Below, in pieces: positions 24,671 through 33,000 of a stretch of 56,990 bases of DNA. The position numbers and the translations under genes were made by a program. Position 1 is the stretch's first letter. Every line of letters starts with the position of its first letter. The DNA is from CBFIHN01 sp965662575. GTDB taxonomy: Bacteria; Pseudomonadota; Gammaproteobacteria; Francisellales; CACEW01. The notes under the pieces are model-generated. The model searched no databases, was not told the DNA's origin, and saw only the letters and a program-made list of their open reading frames with translations. The stretch lies in NCBI GenBank assembly GCA_965662575.1, contig CBFIHN010000004.1:1-56990 (forward strand), given 5' to 3'.

Positions 24671-25579
24671 ATGCGCCATGTACTACGTATTGATGATTTA
24701 ACCAAGCGAGATATTGTTGATCTCCTTGATCGTGCAGAGGCCCTGGCACCATTTACTAGCCCGGATTTATTAAAAGGGAAATTAGTTGCCTGTTGCTTTT
24801 TTGAGCCTTCAACCAGGACACGACTTTCATTTGAAACAGCAGCTTATCGTTTAGGCGCAAAAGTCATTGGTTTTAGTGAAGCAGAGAATACCTCGGTACA
24901 AAAAGGGGAAACGCTTGAAGATACTATTCGTGTGGTTTCTTCCTATGCTGATGTTATTGTTTTGCGTCATCCTGAGGCCGGTGCTGCTTGGCGAGCGTCA
25001 CAAGTGTCGTCGGTGCCGGTGATCAATGCCGGTGATGGCTATAACCAACATCCGACACAAACATTACTTGACTTATATAGTATTCGCCAATGCCAGAATA
25101 AGTTGGATCAACTGCATATTACGCTTGCCGGTGATTTGTATCATGGGCGGACTGTTCATTCATTGGCTAAGGGGCTCGCACACTTTAATGTTCAGTTATC
25201 CTTAGTCGCTCCCAAGTCGTTACAAATGCCAAGTGATGTTTGTGCTGATTTACAGCAGGCTGGTATTCCTTTTGTTCAATATGATTGTTTCGAGCCGATA
25301 TTGGATAAAACTGACATCATCTACATGACACGTTTGCAAAAAGAGCGAATTAATCAAGCAGATTTAGGTGCAATTGATATGCTAACCATTACGCCAGAGT
25401 TAGTGAAAAGGGGTAAACAAAATTTACGCATACTTCATCCCTTGCCGCGCGTTGGTGAAATTGATACGGCAGTAGATGCCATGCCGCAAGCTTATTATTT
25501 TCAGCAAGCAGCACAAGGTGTGCCAGTTCGTCAAGCTTTGCTGAGCATGTTGCTGAGCGACCTTGCTTGGCAGAAATAA
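24671..25579 (+). CDS. pyrB: aspartate carbamoyltransferase catalytic subunit
   Basis: Condenses aspartate with carbamoyl phosphate, the first committed step of pyrimidine synthesis. The carbamoyl-phosphate loop FFEPSTRTRLSFE (residues 42-54), the VLRHPEAGA segment, NAGDGYNQHPTQTLLDLY and the C-terminal HPLPRVGEI are all present. The product is 302 residues. No pyrI regulatory gene follows; instead there is a gene-free stretch with GC palindromes and R2 copy 2. Confidence 0.95.
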   Translation: MRHVLRIDDLTKRDIVDLLDRAEALAPFTSPDLLKGKLVACCFFEPSTRTRLSFETAAYRLGAKVIGFSEAENTSVQKGETLEDTIRVVSSYADVIVLRHPEAGAAWRASQVSSVPVINAGDGYNQHPTQTLLDLYSIRQCQNKLDQLHITLAGDLYHGRTVHSLAKGLAHFNVQLSLVAPKSLQMPSDVCADLQQAGIPFVQYDCFEPILDKTDIIYMTRLQKERINQADLGAIDMLTITPELVKRGKQNLRILHPLPRVGEIDTAVDAMPQAYYFQQAAQGVPVRQALLSMLLSDLAWQK

Positions 25580-25587
25580 AGCACTGA

Positions 25588-25700
25588 TGGGACGTTGCAA
25601 ACGATAGTCTGTCATCAACACCCTATCGGGTGTCATCCCCACGAAGGTGGGGCCCAGGTATCAGAGACTAGATGCCCATTTTCGCGGGAATAAGGGCAGA
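25588..25700. repeat. GC palindromes and possible MITE scar
   Basis: Holds ACACCC-TAT-CGGGTGT (near 25619-25634), a CCCCAC/GTGGGG hairpin (near 25636-25653) and a leading GGGACGTTGCAAAC that resembles a short MITE end. REP-like; the hairpins may terminate pyrB. The stretch 25580-26016 otherwise holds R2 copy 2 and the phoB leader. Confidence 0.4.
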
Positions 25701-25707
25701 CCGATTA

Positions 25708-25875
25708 TTAAGGAAAATGCCCCGTGGCTTGCCACGGGCACTTTAACGCTTGGGGTTTCCTGAGGGGGAGTGGGCGAACACTCCCCTTGGGTCGCCCCGT
25801 TGGTGCGGCTTTGCCGCATAGGCGAAATATTACTAGGTATAAAATACCCCGCTGCTTGCGGCGGGGTGGTTTATT
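25708..25875 (-). repeat. structured repeat R2, copy 2 (inverted)
   Basis: Reverse-complement copy of R2. H4 appears first on the plus strand (CCCGTGGC-TT-GCCACGGG at about 25720-25738), then H3 (stem arms GGGAGTG / CACTCCCC), then H1 (CCCCGC...GCGGGG). It lies between pyrB and phoB, which run the same way, so here it can act as the pyrB terminator or as an insulator. Confidence 0.83.
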
Positions 25876-26016
25876 TCTTGGCAGTTTTAAGGGGTGAGAA
25901 CGGGATCTCTCCTTTAATCACCGCTTATGTTAATTGACTTGGCGTCGGTGACATTTAATCTCGGAAAGGACTTATCACAAATGAGAAAGTTCGGCTTTTG
26001 TTAGGACGACAATTGG

Positions 26017-26718
26017 ATGAGCAAGACACTGAATCTGTTGATCATTGAAGATGAAGAGGCCATTCGTGACCTGTTAGGCTTTAGCTTTCCTAAGCAGGAT
26101 TTCAATTTGCGCTATGCTGAAGATAGCCCAAAAGCAGAAAGGCTGTTGGCAACCTATCACCCGGATTTGATTATCCTTGATTGGATGTTGCCAGGGAAAA
26201 GTGGCATTGCCTTTATGCAGTGGCTGCGTAATCATGAGTTATTGCAGGATACACCGGTGATTATGTTGACGGCGCGTGTCGAGGAGTCGTACAAAATTCG
26301 TGGTTTGGAAGTCGGTGCTGACGACTATGTTACCAAACCTTTTTCACCGCCTGAGTTGGTTGCGCGAGTAAAATCAGTGTTGCGCCGAGGGCGTAAGCTA
26401 AAGCATGATCATCTACTACGCGCAGCAGACTTGTTGCTGGATATGAATACCCAGGTTGTCCAACATGGTGGTCATCATGTTAATCTGCCACATACGCTCT
26501 ATAGGTTACTCTATTTCTTTATGACACACTGTGACCGAAGTTACAGTCGTGATCAAATCATTAGTCTTGCTTGGGGGCGAGAAGTCTATCTGGATGAGCG
26601 AAGTATCGATGTGCAAATCCGGCGCTTACGGGAGTTACTGAAACCAATCAGCGCAGATAAATATATCGAAACAGTTCGTGGTATTGGCTATCGTTTTAGT
26701 GAAAATGCCTATGAATAA
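26017..26718 (+). CDS. phoB: phosphate regulon response regulator PhoB
   Basis: OmpR-family transcription factor that binds Pho boxes under phosphate starvation. The receiver domain has the acidic pair IEDEE, the phosphoacceptor Asp in LIILDWMLPGKSG, MLTAR and TKPFSP. The C-terminal winged helix has RSIDVQIRRLREL and YIETVRGIGYRF. The product is 233 residues, of standard length. AGGA lies 10 nt upstream. Its stop overlaps the start of phoR. The Pho box at 31239-31256 is a likely target. Confidence 0.93.
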   Translation: MSKTLNLLIIEDEEAIRDLLGFSFPKQDFNLRYAEDSPKAERLLATYHPDLIILDWMLPGKSGIAFMQWLRNHELLQDTPVIMLTARVEESYKIRGLEVGADDYVTKPFSPPELVARVKSVLRRGRKLKHDHLLRAADLLLDMNTQVVQHGGHHVNLPHTLYRLLYFFMTHCDRSYSRDQIISLAWGREVYLDERSIDVQIRRLRELLKPISADKYIETVRGIGYRFSENAYE

Positions 26719-27466
26719 TAGCAACCCAATGTCGATAGTGTCGCAGCTGCCGCAATCTATACAGCGACGTATCCGACATCTTGAGCGTATGCGCAGTGAT
26801 TTTGTTGCCAATGTTTCTCATGAGTTGCGCACGCCATTAACGGTAATCCGTGGTTATTTAGAAACATTATTGCCACAAGCCAATGATAAAGCACCTGAAT
26901 GGGAAAAGATTTTCCTGCAAATGCATCAGCATAGCTTGCGCATGGAAAATATTATCGAAGATTTACTGCTGTTATCACATTTAGAGTCAGCAGAAGAATC
27001 TGGAGGTAAAAAACGTGTGCATGTTGCCGCGTTATTATCACGCCTGGGTGAAGAGGCCAAAGCTGTTAGTGGTGAACAGCAGCATAATCTGAGCTTGAGC
27101 GTTGACAAGTCTTTAGTGCTAAAAGGTAATGAGGATGAATTAAAAAGCTTGTTTTCAAATGTGATTATCAATGCGATCAAATATACACCAGCAAAAGGAA
27201 AAATCGATATTCATTGGTATCAACAAGACAATCACGCGATATTTGAGGTTAATGATAGTGGTATTGGGATTGAGCCAAAACATATCCCGCGCTTAACCGA
27301 ACGCTTTTATCGTGTGGATAAAGCACGTTCGCGTGGCAGTGGGGGCACAGGGCTAGGGTTGGCAATTGTTAAACATGTCCTGACCCGTCATCACGGTGAG
27401 TTATTCATCGAGAGCAAGCCAGAACAAGGCAGCCAATTTCGCTGTCAATTCTCACTAGACCCGTAA
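26705..27466 (+). CDS. phoR: PhoR-type histidine kinase without membrane or PAS sensor region
   Basis: Kinase partner of PhoB. Only the catalytic core is present: the HisKA domain with FVANVSHELRTPLTVIRGYL (phosphoacceptor His in SHEL) begins within 35 residues of the start, followed by the HATPase domain with NVIINAIKYTP, DSGIGI and GTGLGLAIVKHVL. The product is about 253 residues, against about 430 for E. coli PhoR, so the N-terminal membrane anchor and PAS domain are missing. The start is the ATG at 26705 or 26711, overlapping the phoB stop; no anchor could be encoded upstream because phoB occupies that DNA. It ends exactly at R2 copy 3. Confidence 0.85.
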   Translation: MPMNNSNPMSIVSQLPQSIQRRIRHLERMRSDFVANVSHELRTPLTVIRGYLETLLPQANDKAPEWEKIFLQMHQHSLRMENIIEDLLLLSHLESAEESGGKKRVHVAALLSRLGEEAKAVSGEQQHNLSLSVDKSLVLKGNEDELKSLFSNVIINAIKYTPAKGKIDIHWYQQDNHAIFEVNDSGIGIEPKHIPRLTERFYRVDKARSRGSGGTGLGLAIVKHVLTRHHGELFIESKPEQGSQFRCQFSLDP

Positions 27467-27634
27467 ATAAACCACCCCGCCACAAGCAGCGGGGTATTTT
27501 ATACCTAGTAATATTTCGCCTATGCGGCAAAGCCACACCAACGGCGACCCAAGGGGAGTGTTCGCCCACTCCCCTCAGGAAACCCCAGGCGTTAAAGTGC
27601 CCGTGGCAAGCCACGGGGTATTCTCTTTAATTAA
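27465..27634 (+). repeat. structured repeat R2, copy 3
   Basis: Fills the whole space between the convergent phoR and pstS stop codons and slightly overlaps both. H1 (27475-27494) is CCCCGC...GCGGGG followed by TATTTTAT. H3 pairs GGGGAGTG with CACTCCCC. H4 is CCCGTGGC-AA-GCCACGGG at 27600-27617, followed by TATTCTCTTT. In H3 the C-G pair of copy 1 is replaced by T-A here, a compensatory change. It probably acts as a two-way terminator. Confidence 0.85.
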
Positions 27635-28635
27635 GACACCCAGCTTTTTTCAATTTTTTGGTAGACATTCTTGGGTATAGGAACATAATCAAGCTGTTTA
27701 GCCATTTTGCCGCCATGACGGTAGCTCCAGCGGAAAAAGTCTAGAGCTGCTTGTCGAGTTGCTTTACTATCACGATCTGGTATCAAAACAAAAGTCGTTG
27801 CAACAATCGGCCAGCTGTTATCACCTGGTTGGCTGGTTAAAATTTGATAAAAATGATTTTTTGCTTGCCAGTTGGCATATTTTGCTGCGCTGACAAAACT
27901 TGGACTGTTGGCGGTGACAACTTGCCCTGCTTTATTTTTCATTTTTGCACTAACCAAACCATTTTGTAGCGCGTAGGCGTATTCAACATAACCGATACTA
28001 TTGGGAATCATTTTGATTTGTGAGGCAACGCCAGCATTGCCTCTAGCGCCGAGACTTGAACTTCCAGGCCATTCAACCACTGTATTGAAGTGGACCTTTT
28101 TATTCCAGGTTGGGCTGACTGTGGATAGATAGTTCGTAAAATTAAAAGTTGTCCCCGAACCATCAGCTCGATGTACGGTAACGATTGAGGTATCAGGCAG
28201 TGTCAGTTTGGGATTGAGTTTTTTAATCTTGGGGTCATTCCATTTTGTGATTTTGCCGAGGTAAATATCTGCTAAGACTTGGCCATCCAGTATCAGCTGG
28301 TTGTTTTTGATATGTTTGACATTGACAATAGGTACAATCCCCCCGGTGATCATCGGGAATTGTTGCCAATGTTTGTCCTGCAATTGTGTAGACTTTAGCG
28401 GCATATCAGAGGCGGCAAAATCAACGGTACCTTCTTGAAGTTGTTTGATCCCACCGCCTGATCCAATCGGTTGGTAGTTAATTTGTTTCCCGGTTTTATC
28501 TTGATAGGTATGAGCCCAGCGGGCTAAAACAGGATAAATAAATGTTGATCCTGCACCAGTAACCACTGTTGAGGCCATCACTGTTGATGTGCTGATCACT
28601 GTCGATAATACGAGTGTTTTGATATATGTTTTCAT
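27631..28635 (-). CDS. pstS: phosphate ABC transporter substrate-binding protein PstS
   Basis: Periplasmic phosphate-binding protein of the PstSCAB importer. Signal peptide MKTYIKTLVLSTVISTSTVM ending around ASTVV; then TGAGSTFIYPVLARWA, PIGSGGGIKQL, DFAASDMPL and VHRADGSGTTFNFTNYL, all phosphate-contact motifs. The ATG at 28635 overlaps the pstB stop by ATGA and is preferred over 28647. The product is 334 residues. It is unusual as the last gene of the pst operon rather than the first. Confidence 0.94.
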   Translation of the reverse strand: MKTYIKTLVLSTVISTSTVMASTVVTGAGSTFIYPVLARWAHTYQDKTGKQINYQPIGSGGGIKQLQEGTVDFAASDMPLKSTQLQDKHWQQFPMITGGIVPIVNVKHIKNNQLILDGQVLADIYLGKITKWNDPKIKKLNPKLTLPDTSIVTVHRADGSGTTFNFTNYLSTVSPTWNKKVHFNTVVEWPGSSSLGARGNAGVASQIKMIPNSIGYVEYAYALQNGLVSAKMKNKAGQVVTANSPSFVSAAKYANWQAKNHFYQILTSQPGDNSWPIVATTFVLIPDRDSKATRQAALDFFRWSYRHGGKMAKQLDYVPIPKNVYQKIEKSWVS

Positions 28636-29384
28636 TGTTCTCTCCAAATGTAGTCCTTGGTTTGTTGATGTTGTGGTTGGGAAAAAAAGTTATCGGTTGT
28701 GTTTTGTTCAATAATTTCGCCATCTTTTAAAAAAACCGTATGATCCGAAAGTCGTTGAGCTTGCTTAAGATGGTGTGTGACTAGCAAAATAGTAAAGTCG
28801 GTTTTGAGGTCGTTGATCAATGACTCAACTTTGGTCGTTGATATAGGATCTAAGGAAGATGTTGGCTCATCAAGCAGTAAAATTTTTGGTTGAATAGCAA
28901 TGGCGCGGGCGATACATAATCGTTGTTGTTGCCCCCCAGACAAATGGGTGCCAGCATCATATAATTTATCTTTCACTTCATCCCACAATGCCGCGCGCTC
29001 GAGGGATGATTGAACTCGCTTAGTCAGTGCTTGCTTGCTTAAGTTTTCATGCAGCCGCAGGGCAAAAGCAATATTGTTAAAGATCGACATCGGAAAGGGT
29101 GTCGGTTTTTGAAATACCATGCCAACAGACTTGCGTAGACCATTGATATCAAGGCGGCGGTCTAATAAGTCCTGCTCTTGCAGCAGGATCTGACCGGTAA
29201 CCTGTTGATGCGGATTGAGTTCAAAAATACGGTTAAAACAGCGTAATAAGGTTGATTTACCAGATCCCGAGGGCCCAATTAATGCCGTCGTTTTTTTATC
29301 AGGAAAGTGTAAGTTAATGTCATATAGTGCTTGTTGTTTGCCATAGTAAAAGTTTAAATCAGTTACACGTAAATAATCATTCAT
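28632..29384 (-). CDS. pstB: phosphate ABC transporter ATP-binding protein PstB
   Basis: The ATPase that powers phosphate import. Walker A GPSGSGKST, Q-loop GMVFQKPTPFP, signature LSGGQQQRL, Walker B ILLLDEPTSSLDP and the switch His in LLVTHHL are all intact in 250 residues. ATGA overlaps link it to pstA upstream and pstS downstream. Confidence 0.96.
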   Translation of the reverse strand: MNDYLRVTDLNFYYGKQQALYDINLHFPDKKTTALIGPSGSGKSTLLRCFNRIFELNPHQQVTGQILLQEQDLLDRRLDINGLRKSVGMVFQKPTPFPMSIFNNIAFALRLHENLSKQALTKRVQSSLERAALWDEVKDKLYDAGTHLSGGQQQRLCIARAIAIQPKILLLDEPTSSLDPISTTKVESLINDLKTDFTILLVTHHLKQAQRLSDHTVFLKDGEIIEQNTTDNFFSQPQHQQTKDYIWREQ

Positions 29385-30223
29385 CTATGTTTCTCCTTGG
29401 CGATGAATCGTGCTAATAAGTTTAAAATTAAGATAGCTACCGTGATGAGTAAGGCTCCTGCCCAGCCAAGTTTTTGCCAGTTAGCATAGGGGCTCATCGC
29501 ATATTGAAATATTGTGACGGGTAAATTTGCCATGGGTTGTAAAATATGCCAGCTAGCAAATTGATTATTTAACGCAGTGAATAGCAAGGGTGCTGTTTCA
29601 CCGGCAATTCTAGCCAATGCTAATAAGCAGCCGGTTAAAATCCCTGCTGTTGCGACTTTATAAACAATGTTGAAGCAGATTCGCCAACGTGCAATACCTA
29701 AGGCTGCAGCAGATTCTTTTAGTAGGGGAGAAACCAAATATAAAACATCTTCTGTTGTGCGGATAATCATCGGTAGTGCGATAATCGCCAGTGCTATCGC
29801 GCCGGCCAACCCTGAAAAGTGTCCGAGCGGAATGACAACTAAAATATAAACAAATAAACCAATCACAATGGAGGGTGCGCTGAGTAAGACATCATTGATA
29901 AATCTAACCATACAGGCAAGACGTCGTTTGCCACTAAAATCAACCATAAAGGTTGCAATTAAAATACCAATTGGCGCTGCAATAAGCATTGCCAGGGCTG
30001 TCATCATGACACTGCCGACAATGGCATTACTTAATCCACCGGGTTGTCCTGGCGGTGGGGTCACTTCGCTAAATAGATGACAATTGAATCCGGGTAGGCC
30101 ATGTGTAAACAAAGTCCATAAAATGGATCCAAGAAATGACAGGCTCAGCAAGGTTGTCATCGCGCAAAAACCATAGAATACATACAAACTTAGGCGTCGT
30201 CGCTTGGAGGTTTGCCAGTTCAT
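29381..30223 (-). CDS. pstA: phosphate ABC transporter permease PstA
   Basis: Inner-membrane channel subunit, 280 residues with six hydrophobic segments. The cytoplasmic EAA-type loop is at ESAAALGIARWRICFNIVYK, and PPGQPGGLSNAIVGS is typical of PstA. It overlaps the pstC stop by one base. Confidence 0.93.
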   Translation of the reverse strand: MNWQTSKRRRLSLYVFYGFCAMTTLLSLSFLGSILWTLFTHGLPGFNCHLFSEVTPPPGQPGGLSNAIVGSVMMTALAMLIAAPIGILIATFMVDFSGKRRLACMVRFINDVLLSAPSIVIGLFVYILVVIPLGHFSGLAGAIALAIIALPMIIRTTEDVLYLVSPLLKESAAALGIARWRICFNIVYKVATAGILTGCLLALARIAGETAPLLFTALNNQFASWHILQPMANLPVTIFQYAMSPYANWQKLGWAGALLITVAILILNLLARFIAKEKHR

Positions 30224-31182
30224 TATTGGATGCCCCCACGGTGATAAGATGATTTCTTTAATAGGATTCTGGCAATAAGCAGGGCAACAAAAGTAATTGC
30301 AAACAAAATTAACCCTAATTCAATTAATGCGGCGGAATATAATTTTCCCGTTGCTTCTGTAAATTCATTGGCAATGGTCGCTGATATGGTGGTCCCAGGC
30401 ATGAACAAAGACTTGATCGCACCATGAGAGTTGCCAATGACAAAGGTAACCGCCATGGTTTCACCTAAAGCACGACCAAAGCCTAAGATGATGCTGCCAA
30501 GCATGCCTTTTCGAGTGTAAGGCAGCAAAATTCGAAAAGCGACTTCCCAGTGCGTGGCGCCAACCGCATATGCCGATTCTCGGAGCATGACGGGGGTATT
30601 GGCGAGAATATCGCGCATCATCGATGAGATGAGAGGAACGACCATAATCGCTAGCACAATACCTGCGGTGAAAATGCTGATGCCAATTGGCAAGCCAGAA
30701 AAAATAAAATGTAGGATTGGCCTATGAGCAAACCATTGGATCAATGTCGGTTGTATATACGTCGCCATAAATGGCACGAAGGTAAACAAGCCCCACATAC
30801 CATAGATAATACTTGGTATGCCGGCCATCAGTTCAATCATTCTTGCTAGTATAGAAGATAAACGTTTTGACAATAATTCATTAATCGTTATGGCGATACC
30901 AAAGCTTAGCGGAATAGCGATAACCATGGCGATTATCGCCGTGATTATGGTGCCCAAAATAATATTCAATGCGCCAAAGTGATTATCAACCGGTGACCAA
31001 TGACTTTGATAGAGATATGCGATGCCAAATTGCTTGATGCTCGGCCAGCTTTCAATGACTAAGCCGATTAATATTGAAATAAACAAAATGACAAATATAA
31101 TGCACAAGCCTCGGAGTAAAGCTGATACGAGTGCATCACCATGCAGTGAGTTAGGTTTTCTTAACCGTAAAGATTGTGGCAT
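30223..31182 (-). CDS. pstC: phosphate ABC transporter permease PstC
   Basis: Inner-membrane channel subunit and first gene of the operon. The family motifs NHFGALNIILGTIITA, AGIPSIIYGMWGLF, the EAA-type loop ESAYAVGATHWEVAFRILLP and GRALGETMAV are present. The frame is open to 31212, but that codon is TTG and sits almost on the predicted transcription start, so the ATG at 31182 (319 residues) is preferred. Pho box and -10 lie just upstream. Confidence 0.93.
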   Translation of the reverse strand: MPQSLRLRKPNSLHGDALVSALLRGLCIIFVILFISILIGLVIESWPSIKQFGIAYLYQSHWSPVDNHFGALNIILGTIITAIIAMVIAIPLSFGIAITINELLSKRLSSILARMIELMAGIPSIIYGMWGLFTFVPFMATYIQPTLIQWFAHRPILHFIFSGLPIGISIFTAGIVLAIMVVPLISSMMRDILANTPVMLRESAYAVGATHWEVAFRILLPYTRKGMLGSIILGFGRALGETMAVTFVIGNSHGAIKSLFMPGTTISATIANEFTEATGKLYSAALIELGLILFAITFVALLIARILLKKSSYHRGGIQ

Positions 31183-31222
31183 CCTAAGATCTATCCGGGT
31201 GAGATCAATCAATTCACAGCGG

Positions 31223-31256
31223 ATATTAGCAGCTAATTATGACAGCTTAATGACAA
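31223..31256 (-). promoter_or_regulatory. Pho box and promoter of pstCABS
   Basis: On the minus strand TTGTCAT, TAAG, CTGTCAT form two 7-bp direct repeats at 11-bp spacing, matching the PhoB consensus. They are followed after 10 nt by TAATAT (31223-31228) as the -10. This is the classical layout in which the Pho box replaces the -35. Confidence 0.9.
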
Positions 31257-31348
31257 TCGATGGGTGCTAGGCCCCATTGGATGATAACAGATGTTCTCCC
31301 GAAACAAATGAGTAGGGGTTGATTGACATTCAAGTAGATACAGCCCCA

Positions 31349-32170
31349 TTAAAGTGATGTTCTATCGACTAAACATAGTGCTGTGGTATAAGAATCTTGG
31401 TTGGCTTGGCAAATCAATTGGCCAATTTTTTGGTGCTGTTGGTTGTAAAGGATTTCCCCTGGCGTACCTGGTATATCGAGTGTAATTGACTGCATCACCT
31501 TTTTTAATTTGCCGCGATAGTGCAAGCGTGCAATCACTTCTTGACCGAGAAAGCATCCTTTATTGAAACTCACGCCACCTAATTTCTGCAGATCAACTTC
31601 CTGCGGCAAAAACAACCCAGCGGTTGATGGATCAAGAAATGCTTGTCCGGCATGAATATCAGCAAGTTGCCATTGACTGAATGGTGTTGTTGCGTCTAAT
31701 TCTTGTGTTGAAAGATATTGATCTAGCATCGCTGGCGAACCAATGAGCTCAAAGCGCGGTTGATCGCCTCGGTGGCGGATAATGACAACCTCTTGTTCGA
31801 CGGCAATGTCGCCAATAGCTAGTGATTGCCAACTTGGCTTAAGTTCTGCCGCTTCAGCGATAATGCCAAGGCGAGTTTGTGTGGCCTGGTCGGTAGAAAT
31901 AGTCACTTTGGCGCGCAGTTTATAACGGTTTAATGTTTGTGCTGTCAGTGATATTAATGATTGGGGCATGACAAGGTAATAGTGTTCTTGGTGCTGGTAA
32001 AGATGGAACAAGCTCACCATCCGCCCTTTTAAATCACAGTAGGCACCTAAAGTTATTTTATTGTGCTCAAGCGTCATTAGGTCACAGGTCAATTGACCTT
32101 GTAGAAATGATTTGGCATCAGGGCCTGAGACGGTGATATGGTGTAAGGGACTTAGGTCTATGCTTTGCAT
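31349..32170 (-). CDS. ygfZ: tRNA-modifying protein YgfZ (GcvT-like folate-binding)
   Basis: Folate-binding protein that supports iron-sulfur enzymes such as MiaB. A 273-residue single-domain GcvT-like protein with the diagnostic motif FNKGCFLGQEVIARLHYRG near residue 210; its Cys is essential in E. coli. The N-terminal SGPDAKSFLQGQLTCDL is also typical. It diverges from rpmH with about 115 nt between. The gap to pstC (31213-31348) holds only the Pho promoter and nothing else recognised. Confidence 0.9.
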   Translation of the reverse strand: MQSIDLSPLHHITVSGPDAKSFLQGQLTCDLMTLEHNKITLGAYCDLKGRMVSLFHLYQHQEHYYLVMPQSLISLTAQTLNRYKLRAKVTISTDQATQTRLGIIAEAAELKPSWQSLAIGDIAVEQEVVIIRHRGDQPRFELIGSPAMLDQYLSTQELDATTPFSQWQLADIHAGQAFLDPSTAGLFLPQEVDLQKLGGVSFNKGCFLGQEVIARLHYRGKLKKVMQSITLDIPGTPGEILYNQQHQKIGQLICQANQDSYTTALCLVDRTSL

Positions 32171-32224
32171 GGGTATAAAGTTTTGACTGATGCCGACAGA
32201 TTATACAGGAATTTAATTTCTGTT

Positions 32225-32252
32225 TTGCAAAGCGTAGAACACCTGATATAAT
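32225..32252 (+). promoter_or_regulatory. promoter of rpmH-rnpA
   Basis: TTGCAA (32225-32230), a 16-nt spacer and a perfect TATAAT (32247-32252), 35 nt upstream of rpmH. Confidence 0.7.
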
Positions 32253-32286
32253 CGCCGGCTACGAATTGATAGGGTATTAATTTATC

Positions 32287-32421
32287 ATGAAAAGAACATT
32301 CCAACCGAGTAATTTAAAACGAAAGCGGACACATGGTTTTCGTGCACGTATGGCAACACGTCATGGTCGTAAAATTCTGAATGCACGTCGTGCTAAAGGT
32401 CGTCGTCAACTAAGTGCTTAA
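32287..32421 (+). CDS. rpmH: 50S ribosomal protein L34
   Basis: A 44-residue, highly basic ribosomal protein: MKRTFQPSNLKRKRTHGF, then a MATRHGRKILNARRAKGR block ending QLSA. It is the first gene of the rpmH-rnpA-yidD-yidC-mnmE cluster. dnaA, the common upstream neighbour, is absent; ygfZ is there instead. Confidence 0.97.
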   Translation: MKRTFQPSNLKRKRTHGFRARMATRHGRKILNARRAKGRRQLSA

Positions 32422-32773
32422 ATTGACGTTTGGCAAAAATAAAAAGCTGGTTTCTCAAGAGTTTGAGCAAACCTTCAAAAAAGGGCAGCGTTGGCATAGC
32501 CCTTTTTTTATGGCTGTCTATTTTGCCGCGGACCGCGCAGCACTTGGTGTGAGTGTAGCTAAAAAAAATGTGAAGCTATCGAACCGGCGCAATCGTTGTA
32601 AGCGTCTTGTCCGTGAGAGTTTTCGTTTAAATCAATATCGTATCGGTGATTATCATGTGGTTATTGTCGTTAAAACCAAAGCACAACAAGCCAGTAATCA
32701 AGAATTATTTCAATGCTTAGAACACTTATGGCACAAGCTCAGCAAGTTGTGCGCTACGTCTTTCTCGGGTTAA
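32414..32773 (+). CDS. rnpA: ribonuclease P protein component
   Basis: Protein subunit of RNase P, which trims the 5' leader of pre-tRNA. The family core RRNRCKRLVRESFRL (about residues 57-71) and GVSVAKKNVK are clear. It starts at a GTG overlapping the last codons of rpmH (the TTG at 32423 is an alternative), and its 3' end overlaps yidD by about 60 nt. The product is 119 residues. Confidence 0.92.
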   Translation: MLKLTFGKNKKLVSQEFEQTFKKGQRWHSPFFMAVYFAADRAALGVSVAKKNVKLSNRRNRCKRLVRESFRLNQYRIGDYHVVIVVKTKAQQASNQELFQCLEHLWHKLSKLCATSFSG

Positions 32774-33000
32774 TTGTTATCTATCAAAAAATGATTAGCC
32801 CATTTTTGGGGTCGCGCTGTCGCTTTTATCCTTCTTGCTCGAATTACGCTAAAGAGAGCTTTAAATATCATGGGGTGTTAAAAGCACTTTGGCTAACCAC
32901 GAAACGTTTGTTAAAATGCCATCCCTTGCACCCGGGTGGCTATGATCCGGTTCCTGACACGCATAAGGTTGAACAACACCATGAATCTAAAAAATATTAA
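32713..33000 (+). CDS. yidD: membrane protein insertion efficiency factor YidD
   Basis: A 95-residue amphipathic protein thought to help YidC-dependent insertion. The motif YQKMISPFLGSRCRFYPSCS, then NYAKESFKYHGVLKALWLT and KCHPLHPGGYDPVP are diagnostic, including the three conserved cysteines. It starts inside rnpA, and its last 20 nt overlap yidC, as is usual in this cluster. The ATG at 32728 is an alternative start. Confidence 0.94.
   Translation: MLRTLMAQAQQVVRYVFLGLIVIYQKMISPFLGSRCRFYPSCSNYAKESFKYHGVLKALWLTTKRLLKCHPLHPGGYDPVPDTHKVEQHHESKKY

Noticed and set aside
10582..27634. R2 or the MITEs as a CRISPR array
   Set aside because: Copies are kilobases apart, long and unequal, without regular spacers; no cas genes.
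31183..31212. TTG at 31212 as the pstC start
   Set aside because: It lies about 11 nt from the predicted -10, leaving almost no leader; the ATG at 31182 fits the family better.
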